Shown here in pieces: positions 42,354-51,241 of a stretch of DNA of 64,000 nt; the first letter of the stretch is position 1, and every line of letters begins with the position of its first letter. Location of the stretch: assembly GCF_000735345.1 (NCBI RefSeq), contig NZ_JMPJ01000047.1, positions 1-64,000 of the forward strand, read 5' to 3'. A program made the translations under genes and the position numbers. The notes below the pieces were generated by a model. The model had not been told where the DNA came from. It did not search any database and saw only the letters and a program-made list of their open reading frames with translations. Source of the DNA: Ewingella americana ATCC 33852. Lineage in GTDB: Bacteria; Pseudomonadota; Gammaproteobacteria; Enterobacterales; Enterobacteriaceae.

Positions 42354-42675
42354 CTTAAGGTCAAGGTCGTGGGCTCGCCGCCCACACTGGCTGGAACCTT
42401 GCGTTGCCACGCAAACTGGTCTTTAAGGTCAAAACCGTGCGCTGCCGCCACACCGGCCTTAAGAGGCGCCTATCGCCGCGCCTCTTAAGAATCTCCGGCT
42501 CTTTACTGCGCGCTCCGCTCGTCGGGCGGACCTGTTTCAGATACACCTGTTCTCCACCGCAAAATGTCGCCGCTTAGGCGGTACCTTCGCTGCGGGTTCA
42601 AGCCTTGGGTCTTGAACCTCTTGCTCAGCGCCATTTTTGACTGCGGTTTTGAGGCATTTCGACCGTGCCGTTTCA
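42354..42675 (+). repeat. Mosaic hairpin repeat, copy 4 (forward)
   Basis: The left part has three tandem small-hairpin units: GTGGGC..GCCCAC, TTGCGT..ACGCAA and GTGCGC..GCCAC, separated by GGTCAA/AAGGTCAAAACC spacers. Then comes the variable hairpin 42458-42489, a perfect 12-bp stem CTTAAGAGGCGC/GCGCCTCTTAAG with loop CTATCGCC. After the GCCGCTTAGGCGG element the stem that is TTCGAG/CTCGAA in copies 1 and 2 is TTCAAG/CTTGAA here, with both arms changed. The terminal block ends at 42675. It lies between convergent ynfD and cbl. Confidence 0.88.
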
Positions 42676-42730
42676 GTAGATTTAACTTTGATCCTTTCCT
42701 ATTTAGGGGAGGAGCAGAACAGTACTCCAC

Positions 42731-43035
42731 TGGAACGGCACGGTGTAAATGCCAGTAGGTCGCGTTCAGAAGTGACGCCGAGCAAGAGGTGGAAAACCGC
42801 GTGGCTTTTTACGCGGGTTGGAATCCCGCAGCGAGGGAACCGCCTAAGCGGCGGCACTTCGCGACGAACACCGTGGTCGCTGGAACACGTCCATTCCAAT
42901 CCTGCGCAGCCTCGATCTCACAGCAATAAAAAACGCAGGGTTCCAAGGGAGGCGCGTTTACGCCTCCCTTGGTCGGTGTGGGCCGACGCCCACGGTTTTG
43001 AATTTGAAATTGAACTTGAACTTGAACTTGAATTT
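42731..43035 (-). repeat. Mosaic hairpin repeat, copy 5 (reverse), with hexamer array
   Basis: An inverted copy facing copy 4 across a 55-nt spacer. Its first 150 bases match copy 3 closely. The variable hairpin at 42943-42972 is a perfect 12-bp stem (CCAAGGGAGGCG/CGCCTCCCTTGG, loop CGTTTA), unlike copy 3. The next small hairpin is GTGGGC..GCCCAC. The outer end is six tandem TTGAAN hexamers (42998-43033) where copy 2 has two. Open frames across the pair read FEFEIELELELEF in this array and do not look like a protein. Confidence 0.88.
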
Positions 43036-43069
43036 AAAGATTCTAAAAGCAGCTCAGGCCTGCAGCCCC

Positions 43070-44029
43070 TCAAATCTGATAATCAATGACCACTTCTTCC
43101 TCTTGCGGCTGCGCGAAAGCCTTCTCCTTGATCTCATTCACCGACAAACGTGGGTTACACAACTCGATAAAACGCCACACATAGTTACGTTGTAACTGCG
43201 CCCTTTTCAACCCTAGCCACACGGTGTTGGCTTCGAACAGGTGTTCGGCGTTGATTAGCGTCAGGCCGCTGTCGCGCTCAACTTCAAAGGCTTTGTCGGC
43301 GACGATACCCACGCCCAGACCTAGCTCCACGTAGGTTTTAATCACGTCGGAGTCTTGCGCGCTTAACACGATGTCCGGGTTGAGGCCCGCGCGGTTAAAG
43401 GCTTCGTCAATGCGCGAACGGCCAGTGATGCCTTGACGATAAGTGATTAACGGCTGCTCGCTGAGGTGTTGCAAGGTCAACGGCTGCTGGTTAATCAGTG
43501 GATGATCGTTCGGTACCACCACCGAGTGATGCCAGCGGTAGTAAGGGAAAGCGGCGACGGCGGGATCGTTAATTAGCCTTTCGCTGGCGATACCAATGTC
43601 AGCCTGACCGCCAAGCAGCATGGCGAGCACTTCCTGCGGCGAGCCCTGCTGCAACTCAAGACGCACGCCAGGATAAATGGCGCGGAAAGCTTTGATCACC
43701 TTCGGCAGGCTGTAGCGCGCCTGCGTGTGGGTGGTGGCGATGGTCAGAACCCCGGCGTCTTCTTTCGAAAACACGTCGGCCAGACGGCGAATATTTTGCG
43801 CTTCATTCAGAATACGCTCGGCGACGGCCAGCAGCTCTTTGCCCGGCTCGGTCAATCCCAGCAGACGTTTACCGCGACGGATGAAAATTTCCACGCCCAG
43901 CTCATCTTCCAGTTCACGGATATGGCGGCTCACGCCCGACTGAGAAGTGAACAGGATGTTGGAAACTTCCGTCAGGTTGTAGTTGCATCTCGCCGACTCG
44001 CGAATGATTTTTAGCTGTTGGAAATTCAC
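43070..44029 (-). CDS. cbl: LysR-type regulator Cbl
   Basis: A 319-residue LysR protein closely matching E. coli Cbl (316 residues), the CysB-like activator of sulfonate-sulfur and alternative sulfur-source genes under sulfate starvation. It opens MNFQQLKIIRESARCNYNLTEV and contains FTSQSGVSRHIRELEDELGV (HTH) and LITYRQGITGRSRID (ligand pocket). It ends VIDYQI as in E. coli. The gene stands alone, 3' to the repeats; CysB would be expected to regulate it, though no site was identified. Confidence 0.95.
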   Translation of the reverse strand: MNFQQLKIIRESARCNYNLTEVSNILFTSQSGVSRHIRELEDELGVEIFIRRGKRLLGLTEPGKELLAVAERILNEAQNIRRLADVFSKEDAGVLTIATTHTQARYSLPKVIKAFRAIYPGVRLELQQGSPQEVLAMLLGGQADIGIASERLINDPAVAAFPYYRWHHSVVVPNDHPLINQQPLTLQHLSEQPLITYRQGITGRSRIDEAFNRAGLNPDIVLSAQDSDVIKTYVELGLGVGIVADKAFEVERDSGLTLINAEHLFEANTVWLGLKRAQLQRNYVWRFIELCNPRLSVNEIKEKAFAQPQEEEVVIDYQI

Positions 44030-44158
44030 CGTTTTCTGCCTCTTGAAGTTCGTAAATGTTCGTAAATCTTTTTTTGCGTAGCACTATTGTTACGGCCTGT
44101 TGCTGCGCAGGACAAATACGAAAAAACGGTTACTTATGCTTTTTCCGACTAAAGAAAC

Positions 44159-44181
44159 AAAAAACGCCGGAAACCGGCGTT
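44159..44181 (-). terminator. Terminator of the 2-hydroxyacid dehydrogenase gene
   Basis: An 8-bp stem AACGCCGG/CCGGCGTT with an AAA loop, followed on the minus strand by a run of T residues, 23 nt after the stop codon of the minus-strand gene. Confidence 0.9.
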
Positions 44182-44203
44182 AAGCAAGAGAGGCTGATGT
44201 CAT

Positions 44204-45148
44204 TCAGGCGCGGACGGGAGTCAGTACCGGCGTGCCGCCAAAATGGGCCTGTAGATTTTCGATCACCAGCGTCATCATATTGTTCATCGCCTCGGGTGAG
44301 CGACCGCCGATGTGCGGTGTGATCACCAGATTGGTCAGCGGGATGATCTCTGCCGGGACCTTCGGCTCGCCGTCGATAACATCCAACGCCGCGCCGGCGA
44401 TTTCACGCTGCGACAGGCTGTCCACCAAGGCTTGGGTGTCTACCACGCTGCCACGTGAGATGTTGATTAAGAAGCCCTTCTCGCCCAGCGCGCGCAATAC
44501 TGAGGCATCTACCAGCTTGGCGGTGCCTTGACCGCCCGGCGTCGAGACGACCAAATAATCGGCCCACTCGGCCAAGGCGTGCAGGCTGTCAAAATAGCGC
44601 CACAGGCTGTCTGTCAACGGGTTGCGGTTATGGTAGCCCACCGCCATGTCGAAGCCACCGGCGCAGCGGCGGGCGATCTGCTCGCCGATATTCCCCAGCC
44701 CCAAAATACCCAGTTTCTTGCCAAACATGCCGCCAACGTCAGTACCGGCGCGGGTCCAGTCACTGCGGCGCACTTTCGCATCCATCTGTGGGATTTGGCG
44801 GGTGATCGCCAGCATCAGCGCCAGAGTATGGTCAGCCACCGACGAGCTATTAGTGCCGGGGCCGTGAGTCACCACGATGCCGCGCTGCTTGGCGGCGGCC
44901 ACGTCAACTAACTCATAGCCCACGCCCTGCGCACAGATAATTTCCAGATTCGGCAATTTATCCATCTCTTCGCCCGTCAGCCCGATGGTGCCAATGGTCA
45001 GCACGGCGCGGATTTTTTCAGCCACGGCGGGGTCGAGATCTGCCCGGCTTTCCGGGGTCATGGCGTAGTGCAGTTCAAAGCCTGCGGCGGCAAAACGTTC
45101 TGGATAACCGGCTTCGAGGGGGACATGACATAGCAACGGGACACTCAT
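44204..45148 (-). CDS. D-isomer 2-hydroxyacid dehydrogenase (GhrB/HPR-like)
   Basis: A 314-residue NAD(P)-dependent dehydrogenase: the Rossmann motif GILGLGNIGEQIARR (about 145-160), catalytic Arg in NISRGSVVD, Glu in DVIDGEP and His in TPHIGGRSPEA. It would reduce glyoxylate, hydroxypyruvate or a similar 2-oxoacid. AGGAG lies upstream of the ATG. It is monocistronic with its own terminator. It is divergent from the glgX-like gene; no functional link is evident. Confidence 0.91.
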   Translation of the reverse strand: MSVPLLCHVPLEAGYPERFAAAGFELHYAMTPESRADLDPAVAEKIRAVLTIGTIGLTGEEMDKLPNLEIICAQGVGYELVDVAAAKQRGIVVTHGPGTNSSSVADHTLALMLAITRQIPQMDAKVRRSDWTRAGTDVGGMFGKKLGILGLGNIGEQIARRCAGGFDMAVGYHNRNPLTDSLWRYFDSLHALAEWADYLVVSTPGGQGTAKLVDASVLRALGEKGFLINISRGSVVDTQALVDSLSQREIAGAALDVIDGEPKVPAEIIPLTNLVITPHIGGRSPEAMNNMMTLVIENLQAHFGGTPVLTPVRA

Positions 45149-45396
45149 GATAGCTCCTGATTAAACAACGAATATTGGCTCAAAGATGTTTCAACTTATG
45201 GTTTTGACTATCGGCGAATGGCGCAACCTTGTACAGCCAATAAGCGCATTATCAGGGGCTTAAAAGGTAAAAAATTGCATCAAGGTCTACACTCAATCAA
45301 GGCTTCGTGCACACGGCTTTATCTGCCGCTGATGTTCTTCGCTCAATTTTCCTTCAGGTTTTATTCTGATTTCCCTGTTCAGGAGTGACGTTAAGA

Positions 45397-47685
45397 ATGG
45401 CAAAAAAAGCACCCCATAAATCCACAACTTCCGCCGAAACCCCAGCAGCCAAGCCCTCCACCGCGCCTCACAAGCAAGTGAATGTCGCGGTCGACGACGG
45501 CGGCGTCCGAATTATTCATCCTTATAGCGACGGTGAAATCGTCAAAAGTTTCGACTCGGCGCACAAGACGCGAGTGCGCGAGGGGCTGCCCGTGCCTTTA
45601 GGTGCAACTTGGGACGGTTTGGGGGTCAACTTCGCCCTATTCTCTGCTAATGCCACCAAAGTCGAGCTGTGCTTGTTCAACGATCAGGGCGAGCAGTATG
45701 ACGTCATTGAGCTGCCGGAATATACCGATGAAGTCTGGCACGGCTATTTGCCCGACGCCCGCCCCGGCCTGCTGTATGCCTACCGAGTGCACGGGCCTTA
45801 TGACCCGCACAACGGCCACCGTTTTAACCCGGCCAAATTGCTGCTCGATCCTTATGCGAAGCAGATTGTCGGCGAGTTGAAATGGGACGATGCGCTGTTC
45901 GCCTACGACATGCAGAGCGACAAAAAGGACCTGCACCTCGACAACCGCGACAGCGCCGAATTTTTGCCGAAGTGCCGCGTGATTGACCCTGCCTTCTCTT
46001 GGGCGAGGTCGCGCAAGAACCATATTCCGTGGGAAGAGACGCTGATTTATGAAACTCACGTGCGCGGCTACACCATGCGCCATCCGGCGGTGCCTGAGCA
46101 TCTGCGCGGGACCTTCTCGGGCCTGAGCACCCCGCAAATCGTCGATTACATTAAGTCTCTAGGCGTGACCTCGGTCGAGCTGATGCCAATCCACGCCTTT
46201 ACCGACGACCGGCACTTGCAGGAAAAAGGGTTGCACAACTTCTGGGGCTACAACACCCTGAGTTTCTTCGCGCCGCACCCGCAATACATGGCGACCCACA
46301 CGGTCAATGAATTCAAGCAGATGATCGCCACCCTGCACGCGGCGGGCATTGAGGTGATTCTGGACGTGGTCTACAACCACACGGCGGAAGGCAACGAGCT
46401 TGGCCCGACCCTCTCCTTCAAAGGAATAGATAACGCCAGCTACTACCGCCTGATGCCGGACAACAAGCGTTATTACATCAATGACACCGGCACTGGCAAT
46501 ACCCTGAACCTGAGCCATCCGCGCGTGCTACAAATGGTGACCGACTCCCTGCGCTATTGGGCGACCGAGATGCAGGTGGACGGTTTTCGCTTCGACTTGG
46601 CGACTATTCTGGGACGTGAAAGCTACGGCTTTGATGAAGGCTGTGGCTTCCTCGACACCTGCCGTCAGGACCCGGTACTTAGCCAGTGCAAACTGATTGC
46701 CGAGCCTTGGGACTGCGGCCCCGGCGGTTATCAGGTAGGCGGCTTCCCGCCGGGCTGGACCGAGTGGAATGACCGATTCCGTGACTCAGTGCGTAAGTTC
46801 TGGCGTGGCGACGAAAGCCAACTGGCGCAGTTCGCCACCCGCCTCTCTGGCTCCGCCGACCTGTTCAACCATCGCGGCCGTAAGCCTTACGCCTCGGTAA
46901 ACTTCATTACCGCCCACGACGGCTTCACCCTCAATGATTTAGTCTCCTATGAGAATAAACATAACCGAGCCAACGGCGAGGATGGCAAAGATGGCAGCGA
47001 TAACAATATCTCCGCCAACTACGGGGTTGAAGGACCGACCGATGACCCGGCGATTAATGAACTGAGACTGCGGCAGATGCGCAATATGCTGGCGACGCTG
47101 CTGTTCTCACAGGGCACGCCGATGCTGCTGGCAGGCGATGAGTTCGCCCGCTCGCAAAACGGCAACAACAACGCCTACTGTCAGGATACCGACATCGCGT
47201 GGGTGAACTGGAATATCGAAGATAAAGGCAAGTCGATGATCTTGTTCACTTATCGGCTGATTGCCCTGAGAAAGCGCTTCCCCATTTTGCACCGTGGGCG
47301 CTTCTTGACTGGGGCAGTGCATGAAAAGCTGAATGTGAAGGATGTGAGCTGGTTCCAGCCGCGCGGCGAGGAGATGACCGACGAAGCTTGGGCCGATCCT
47401 CATGCCAAAAGCATCGCTATGCTGCTTGATGGCCGCGCACAGCCTACCGGCCTGCTGCGCTACGGTTCATTAAGCACCGTGTTGCTACTGTTCAATGCAT
47501 CTCATGAGGAAGTGGTGTTTACCCTGCCATCGGTGGCCCACGGCGAGAGCTGGCGGCACATCTTTGATACCTTCCAGCCGGATGATGTCAATGAGCACAA
47601 CTTTGATTTCGGTCGGGAGTACATCTGTCCGTCACGCACCGTGGCGCTGTTTGAGCTGTTAAGCGCTGGGAAGCACTCGGCGTAA
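45397..47685 (+). CDS. glgX: Glycogen debranching enzyme GlgX-type (GH13 isoamylase)
   Basis: A 762-residue enzyme that hydrolyses alpha-1,6 branches in glycogen or limit dextrin. A CBM48-like domain (about 55-190) precedes the GH13 barrel. The catalytic triad is D400 in DGFRFDLA, E436 in LIAEPWD and D508 in TAHDGFTLND. E. coli GlgX is about 657 residues; this one carries an extra N-terminal tail of about 50-60 residues rich in Lys, Ala, Thr and Pro, and no glg genes surround it. I choose ATG 45397; a GTG at 45385 overlaps the AGGAG motif. Confidence 0.93.
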   Translation: MAKKAPHKSTTSAETPAAKPSTAPHKQVNVAVDDGGVRIIHPYSDGEIVKSFDSAHKTRVREGLPVPLGATWDGLGVNFALFSANATKVELCLFNDQGEQYDVIELPEYTDEVWHGYLPDARPGLLYAYRVHGPYDPHNGHRFNPAKLLLDPYAKQIVGELKWDDALFAYDMQSDKKDLHLDNRDSAEFLPKCRVIDPAFSWARSRKNHIPWEETLIYETHVRGYTMRHPAVPEHLRGTFSGLSTPQIVDYIKSLGVTSVELMPIHAFTDDRHLQEKGLHNFWGYNTLSFFAPHPQYMATHTVNEFKQMIATLHAAGIEVILDVVYNHTAEGNELGPTLSFKGIDNASYYRLMPDNKRYYINDTGTGNTLNLSHPRVLQMVTDSLRYWATEMQVDGFRFDLATILGRESYGFDEGCGFLDTCRQDPVLSQCKLIAEPWDCGPGGYQVGGFPPGWTEWNDRFRDSVRKFWRGDESQLAQFATRLSGSADLFNHRGRKPYASVNFITAHDGFTLNDLVSYENKHNRANGEDGKDGSDNNISANYGVEGPTDDPAINELRLRQMRNMLATLLFSQGTPMLLAGDEFARSQNGNNNAYCQDTDIAWVNWNIEDKGKSMILFTYRLIALRKRFPILHRGRFLTGAVHEKLNVKDVSWFQPRGEEMTDEAWADPHAKSIAMLLDGRAQPTGLLRYGSLSTVLLLFNASHEEVVFTLPSVAHGESWRHIFDTFQPDDVNEHNFDFGREYICPSRTVALFELLSAGKHSA

Positions 47686-47704
47686 GACTTTAGGTGAGAG
47701 CATC

Positions 47705-47740
47705 AGGGCGCGAGTCAGCCGATTCGCGCCCTCTTTTTTT
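47705..47740 (+). terminator. Terminator after the glgX-type gene
   Basis: A perfect 9-bp stem (AGGGCGCGA/TCGCGCCCT) with a 10-nt loop and a CT7 tract on the right. It lies just beyond the end of azoR on the other strand and can serve plus-strand transcription. Confidence 0.93.
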
Positions 47741-47744
47741 GGCT

Positions 47745-48362
47745 TTACTTGCCGCTCATGGCACCGCGCAGCGACTGGCGCGCCTTAGCCAGCGCCAACT
47801 CTCGGCCAATAGACGCCATGCCGACGCCTTCGGCAGTGATCACTTCGACGTCATTCATGCCCATCAGCGCCAGAATCGACACCAAATAAGTTTCTTGGAA
47901 GTCGTGTAACTGCCCGGCTGCTGATGAATAAACCCCACCACGCGATGAAGCGATATAAACTTTTTTATCAGAGATGAGGCCTTTCACGCCTGCTGAGGTA
48001 TAGGTGAAGGTGATGCCTTTTTGCGAAATTTGGTCAATCCAGGCTTTGAGGTTACTGGAAATCGAATGGTTGTACATTGGCGCGCCAATCACGATGACGT
48101 CGCTGGCCATCACCTCTTCGATGGATTGATAAATGCCGTCGATTTCCTGTTGCAGCTCAGGAGTGATTGCCGTCTCTTGGGTGTCGTGGAACATGGTCAT
48201 CGCCTCCGCCGATAAGTGTGGCGGCGGCGTGACGCCTAAATCGCGATAGTGCACGGTGGCGTTGGGATTAAGTTCCAACAGTTCAGCGACGATAAAGGCC
48301 GACAGCTCGCGACTGACGGAGGTTCCAACATACGGGCTGGAATCAATATGTAAAATTTTCAT
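47745..48362 (-). CDS. azoR: FMN-dependent NADH-azoreductase AzoR
   Basis: A 205-residue flavodoxin-like oxidoreductase of the AzoR family (E. coli 201 residues), reducing quinones and azo dyes. It opens MKILHIDSSPYVGTSVSRELSA, with the phosphate-binding SS..TSVSR segment, and contains APMYNHSISSNLKAWID (flavin/ligand contacts) and ASSRGGVYSS. It is divergent from a LysR regulator 107 nt away, which probably controls it in response to quinone or electrophile stress. Confidence 0.94.
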   Translation of the reverse strand: MKILHIDSSPYVGTSVSRELSAFIVAELLELNPNATVHYRDLGVTPPPHLSAEAMTMFHDTQETAITPELQQEIDGIYQSIEEVMASDVIVIGAPMYNHSISSNLKAWIDQISQKGITFTYTSAGVKGLISDKKVYIASSRGGVYSSAAGQLHDFQETYLVSILALMGMNDVEVITAEGVGMASIGRELALAKARQSLRGAMSGK

Positions 48363-48469
48363 GCTGCTGCCTTAAATCAGAAAAAGTGAATCGGCGCAGT
48401 TTAGTCGTTGTCGTAAAATGATGAAATACGCATAATGGCAACTTATCGTTGTGAAAAAAGGACGATGCT

Positions 48470-49369
48470 GTGCAAGAAGATCTGAACGATATGGCTTACT
48501 TCGCTGCCGTGGTGCAGTATCAGGGTTTCACCGCCGCCGGGCGAATGATCGGGGTGTCGAAATCGGTACTGAGCCGCCGTATTGAGGCGCTGGAAGCCCG
48601 TTTAGGCGTGCGGCTGTTGAATCGCACCTCGCGACACTTCTCGGTGACCGACGTCGGCATGCGCTATGCCCAAGAGTGCCGAAAGCTGCTTGAACTGGCA
48701 CAGGATGCCCGTCAGGTGATCGACCAAGCCCAGCAATTTCCGCAAGGTTTTCTGCGCATCACCGCCCCGGTGATGATGGCCGAAGTGGTTATCGCGCCGA
48801 TTGTCAGCCGTTTTCTCCAGCTTTATCCGCAAGTTACCTGTGAAGTGCTGGGGATGAACAGCCGCGTGGACCTGCTGGAGGAGAATGTGGATGTGGCGAT
48901 CCGCACCCACGAAGTGCCGCTGGAGGACTCTTCGCTTTATCGTCGCCCTCTGGGTCAATTGAGAAATCTGCTGGTTGCCAGCCCCGAGTTTATCGCCCAG
49001 TGCGCAGTGCCGCCGAGTATCGACACCCTTGAACAGCTGCCGGTGCTGACGCGCCACTCCGCTTCGTCACGCAGCGAATGGCGGCTGCATCATGCCGAAT
49101 TGGGCAGCCGAAGCGTGCAAGTGCAGGCACGTCTGCGCAGCAATAACCTGATGGTGGTCATGCAAGCGGCGATAGACGGTCTGGGGGTTGCGCTGATTTC
49201 GGAACACGCCTGCCACGATGCGCTGGCCGAGGGGAAACTGGAGCTGGTGATGCCAGATTGGCACACCGCGCCGTCGTACATTTCGGCGCTGTATGCCAAT
49301 AAGAGAGGTCAATCGTCCGCCCTGCGCGCCTTTCTCGACTATTTGAGTCAGGCGATGGGTGCGGAGTGA
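48470..49369 (+). CDS. LysR-type transcriptional regulator
   Basis: A 299-residue LysR protein with an N-terminal winged helix (GFTAAGRMIGVSKSVLSRRIEALEARLGV) and a co-inducer domain. The start is GTG at 48470 with AGGA about 7 nt upstream. It is divergent from azoR, a common arrangement in which the regulator controls an NAD(P)H-quinone reductase. It is unlike the other two LysR proteins here. The ligand is unknown. Confidence 0.91.
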   Translation: MQEDLNDMAYFAAVVQYQGFTAAGRMIGVSKSVLSRRIEALEARLGVRLLNRTSRHFSVTDVGMRYAQECRKLLELAQDARQVIDQAQQFPQGFLRITAPVMMAEVVIAPIVSRFLQLYPQVTCEVLGMNSRVDLLEENVDVAIRTHEVPLEDSSLYRRPLGQLRNLLVASPEFIAQCAVPPSIDTLEQLPVLTRHSASSRSEWRLHHAELGSRSVQVQARLRSNNLMVVMQAAIDGLGVALISEHACHDALAEGKLELVMPDWHTAPSYISALYANKRGQSSALRAFLDYLSQAMGAE

Positions 49370-49402
49370 TTGTTGCAGGTTTAGTTTGGTTTTGACTTTG
49401 TT

Positions 49403-49501
49403 CCTCCCTTTCAGGAGGGGGCTAGGTGGGGTGTGGGGTGGTTGCATTGAGCATGATTCAAACCACTCCTCATCCCAACCTTCTCCTCTGAGAGGAGAAG
49501 G
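49403..49501 (-). repeat. Hairpin and module A, copy 4
   Basis: A short CCTCC..GGAGG hairpin (49403-49418) with a GGGGCTAGGTGGGG flank, then the 42-bp module A (49460-49501) with its perfect palindrome at 49479-49501. The orientation is that of the copy at 20-61, and the flank is alike. There is no full mosaic repeat here. It lies between convergent LysR and apbE genes. Confidence 0.82.
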
Positions 49502-49520
49502 AGTAAACCCGCAACCTCAA

Positions 49521-50585
49521 CTACTCAGGCTCACGCAAATACGCCTTAAACTGCGGGGTCATATGCACTTCGAAGCCTTCCGGGGTTTTAGTGATCAAAT
49601 ACACCGCCAGATGCTCCTTCTCGGCCAAGGCCATGGCCTTTTTGGTGCCGAGCACCATCAGCCCGGTGTCCCAACCGTCGGCTTCTAGCGCGGTAGAAGC
49701 AATAACCGTGGCGGAAACCAGCTTATGGGTGATTGGATGGCCGGTCGCCGGGTCGATAATGTGCGAAAGGCGCTTACCGTCCAGCTCATAATAGTTGCGA
49801 TAACTGCCCGAGGTGCTGATACCCATGCCTTGTAAATCCACAATGGCCTGCACTTCATTGTCTTTGTCAGTCGGCTTCTGAATCGCCACCTGCCAAGGAT
49901 TGCCCTTTGGATTATGCCCGCGAGACACTACCGCGCCGCCGACGGACACCAGATAGTTGCTGATGCCGTTAGCTTCAATCAAACGCGCCAAATGGTCTGT
50001 TGCGTAGCCTTCGCCGACGGTGGACAGGTCGACATACATGTTTGGCATATCTTTTTGCAGATACTGGCCGTCACTCTGCTGAATCACTTTCAGATGCTGT
50101 AAACCAATCTCCTGACGCGCGGCGGCAATTTGCTCATCGGTCGGCGTTTTGGTTGGCTGCTTTTGCGGGCCAAAGCCCCACAAATTAACCAACGGGCCGA
50201 CGGTGATATCCATTTCGCCGCCAGTTTTCTGCCCGATACGCAGCGAGGTCACAATGGCGTCAGCCATCCCGGCGCTGATGGGCTGTGGCGCGGTACCCAA
50301 ATATTGGTTAAAGCGTGAGAGCACCGAGTCTTCTTTATAGGTCGACATCTCGTGGTCGTCTTCCGCCAGCTGCGCCTCAATCTGCTTACGCAGCTCTGGC
50401 TCGCGGCTCTTATCCACGCCAAGTAGGCTGACCCGGTAGAAAGTCCCCATGGTTTTGCCGTCAATCACCAGTGCATCTTTTGATGAATTAGTGACGTTGT
50501 CACAGGATGAGAGCAGAGTGACTCCGGCAATAACCCCTGCCAGACTCAGTGCCAGCGAGAGTGAGGAACGCTTAAAATGGAACAT
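49521..50585 (-). CDS. apbE: ApbE family FAD:protein FMN transferase, lipoprotein
   Basis: A 354-residue enzyme that attaches FMN to Thr in flavoproteins such as Rnf/Nqr subunits, using FAD, in the periplasm. A lipoprotein signal peptide ends LLSSC (Cys about 28). ApbE motifs include TMGTFYRV, YVDLSTVGEGYATDHLA, SVGGAVVSRGHNPKG and LEADGWDTGLMVLG. It is a stand-alone gene just downstream of smrA, which has its own terminator. Length is near E. coli ApbE (351). Confidence 0.95.
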   Translation of the reverse strand: MFHFKRSSLSLALSLAGVIAGVTLLSSCDNVTNSSKDALVIDGKTMGTFYRVSLLGVDKSREPELRKQIEAQLAEDDHEMSTYKEDSVLSRFNQYLGTAPQPISAGMADAIVTSLRIGQKTGGEMDITVGPLVNLWGFGPQKQPTKTPTDEQIAAARQEIGLQHLKVIQQSDGQYLQKDMPNMYVDLSTVGEGYATDHLARLIEANGISNYLVSVGGAVVSRGHNPKGNPWQVAIQKPTDKDNEVQAIVDLQGMGISTSGSYRNYYELDGKRLSHIIDPATGHPITHKLVSATVIASTALEADGWDTGLMVLGTKKAMALAEKEHLAVYLITKTPEGFEVHMTPQFKAYLREPE

Positions 50586-50599
50586 GTAATTGACTCGCT

Positions 50600-50630
50600 A
50601 AAAAAACAAACCGCCTGCAGAGCAAGCGGT
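50600..50630 (-). terminator. Terminator after smrA
   Basis: Stem ACCGC/GCGGT extended by three more pairs beyond one mismatch, with an AGA loop. On the minus strand it is followed by TTTG and a T7 run. It lies between smrA and apbE, both on the minus strand. Confidence 0.85.
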
Positions 50631-50671
50631 GAAAGTGTTTGCACAGTACGACATGTCACTTAAACAAGAAA

Positions 50672-51241
50672 TTAACGGCTGCGTTTCGCATGGCGTTCCC
50701 AGTTCTCTTGTTTGGCCTGCGCGGTTTTCTTCAGCGCGACATAACAGGCCCCGGCCCCGCCGTCTCGCTGTAGCGCGACGCTAAACGCCTGCACTTCATC
50801 GAGCTGCTTCAGCCATTTGGCGACATAACTTCTGACAATGTTGGTATGGCTTTCATCATCGCGACCCCGGCCATGGATAATCAGCAGCGTACGCAAACTG
50901 TGGGTTTGAGATTCGCAGAAGAAGTTAAATAACTCCTGACGACAGGTTTCGACCGGCTTTCTGAGCAAATTTAAACTGGCTTCTAACGGATATTTCCCCG
51001 CCCGCAGTTTGTCCAGCACGCCCTGCTGCACGCCGCTCTGCTTGTACTCCAACGGCTCATCAACAGGCAGGATATCCAGAAAGCCAGTGGTGAAGGTGTT
51101 TTCAGGTCGCTCAGGTTGGCTTTCCGCGCTGCCTTTGGCCGCCGGATGCCCGCTACTTTTGAGGTAAACCACGCGTTTATCGCTTGCCAGCGGCCTGACA
51201 TCGGCCATTTCCTGACTGAAGAGTTGATCATCATCTTTCAT
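50672..51241 (-). CDS. smrA: SmrA, Smr-domain DNA endonuclease
   Basis: A 189-residue protein with a C-terminal Smr domain (MutS2-type). The conserved segments are LLIIHGRGRDDESHTNIVR and the end GGAGACYVALK, and length and order agree with E. coli SmrA/YdaL (187 residues). E. coli SmrA nicks DNA. The N-terminal half is less conserved. It is likely transcribed singly, with a terminator at 50600-50630. Confidence 0.93.
   Translation of the reverse strand: MKDDDQLFSQEMADVRPLASDKRVVYLKSSGHPAAKGSAESQPERPENTFTTGFLDILPVDEPLEYKQSGVQQGVLDKLRAGKYPLEASLNLLRKPVETCRQELFNFFCESQTHSLRTLLIIHGRGRDDESHTNIVRSYVAKWLKQLDEVQAFSVALQRDGGAGACYVALKKTAQAKQENWERHAKRSR

Noticed and set aside
42637-43089. Plus-strand open frame of 150 codons across mosaic repeats 4 and 5
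   Set aside because: Its sequence is the translation of repeat modules, including the hexamer array read as alternating Glu/Leu, and it overlaps cbl antisense.
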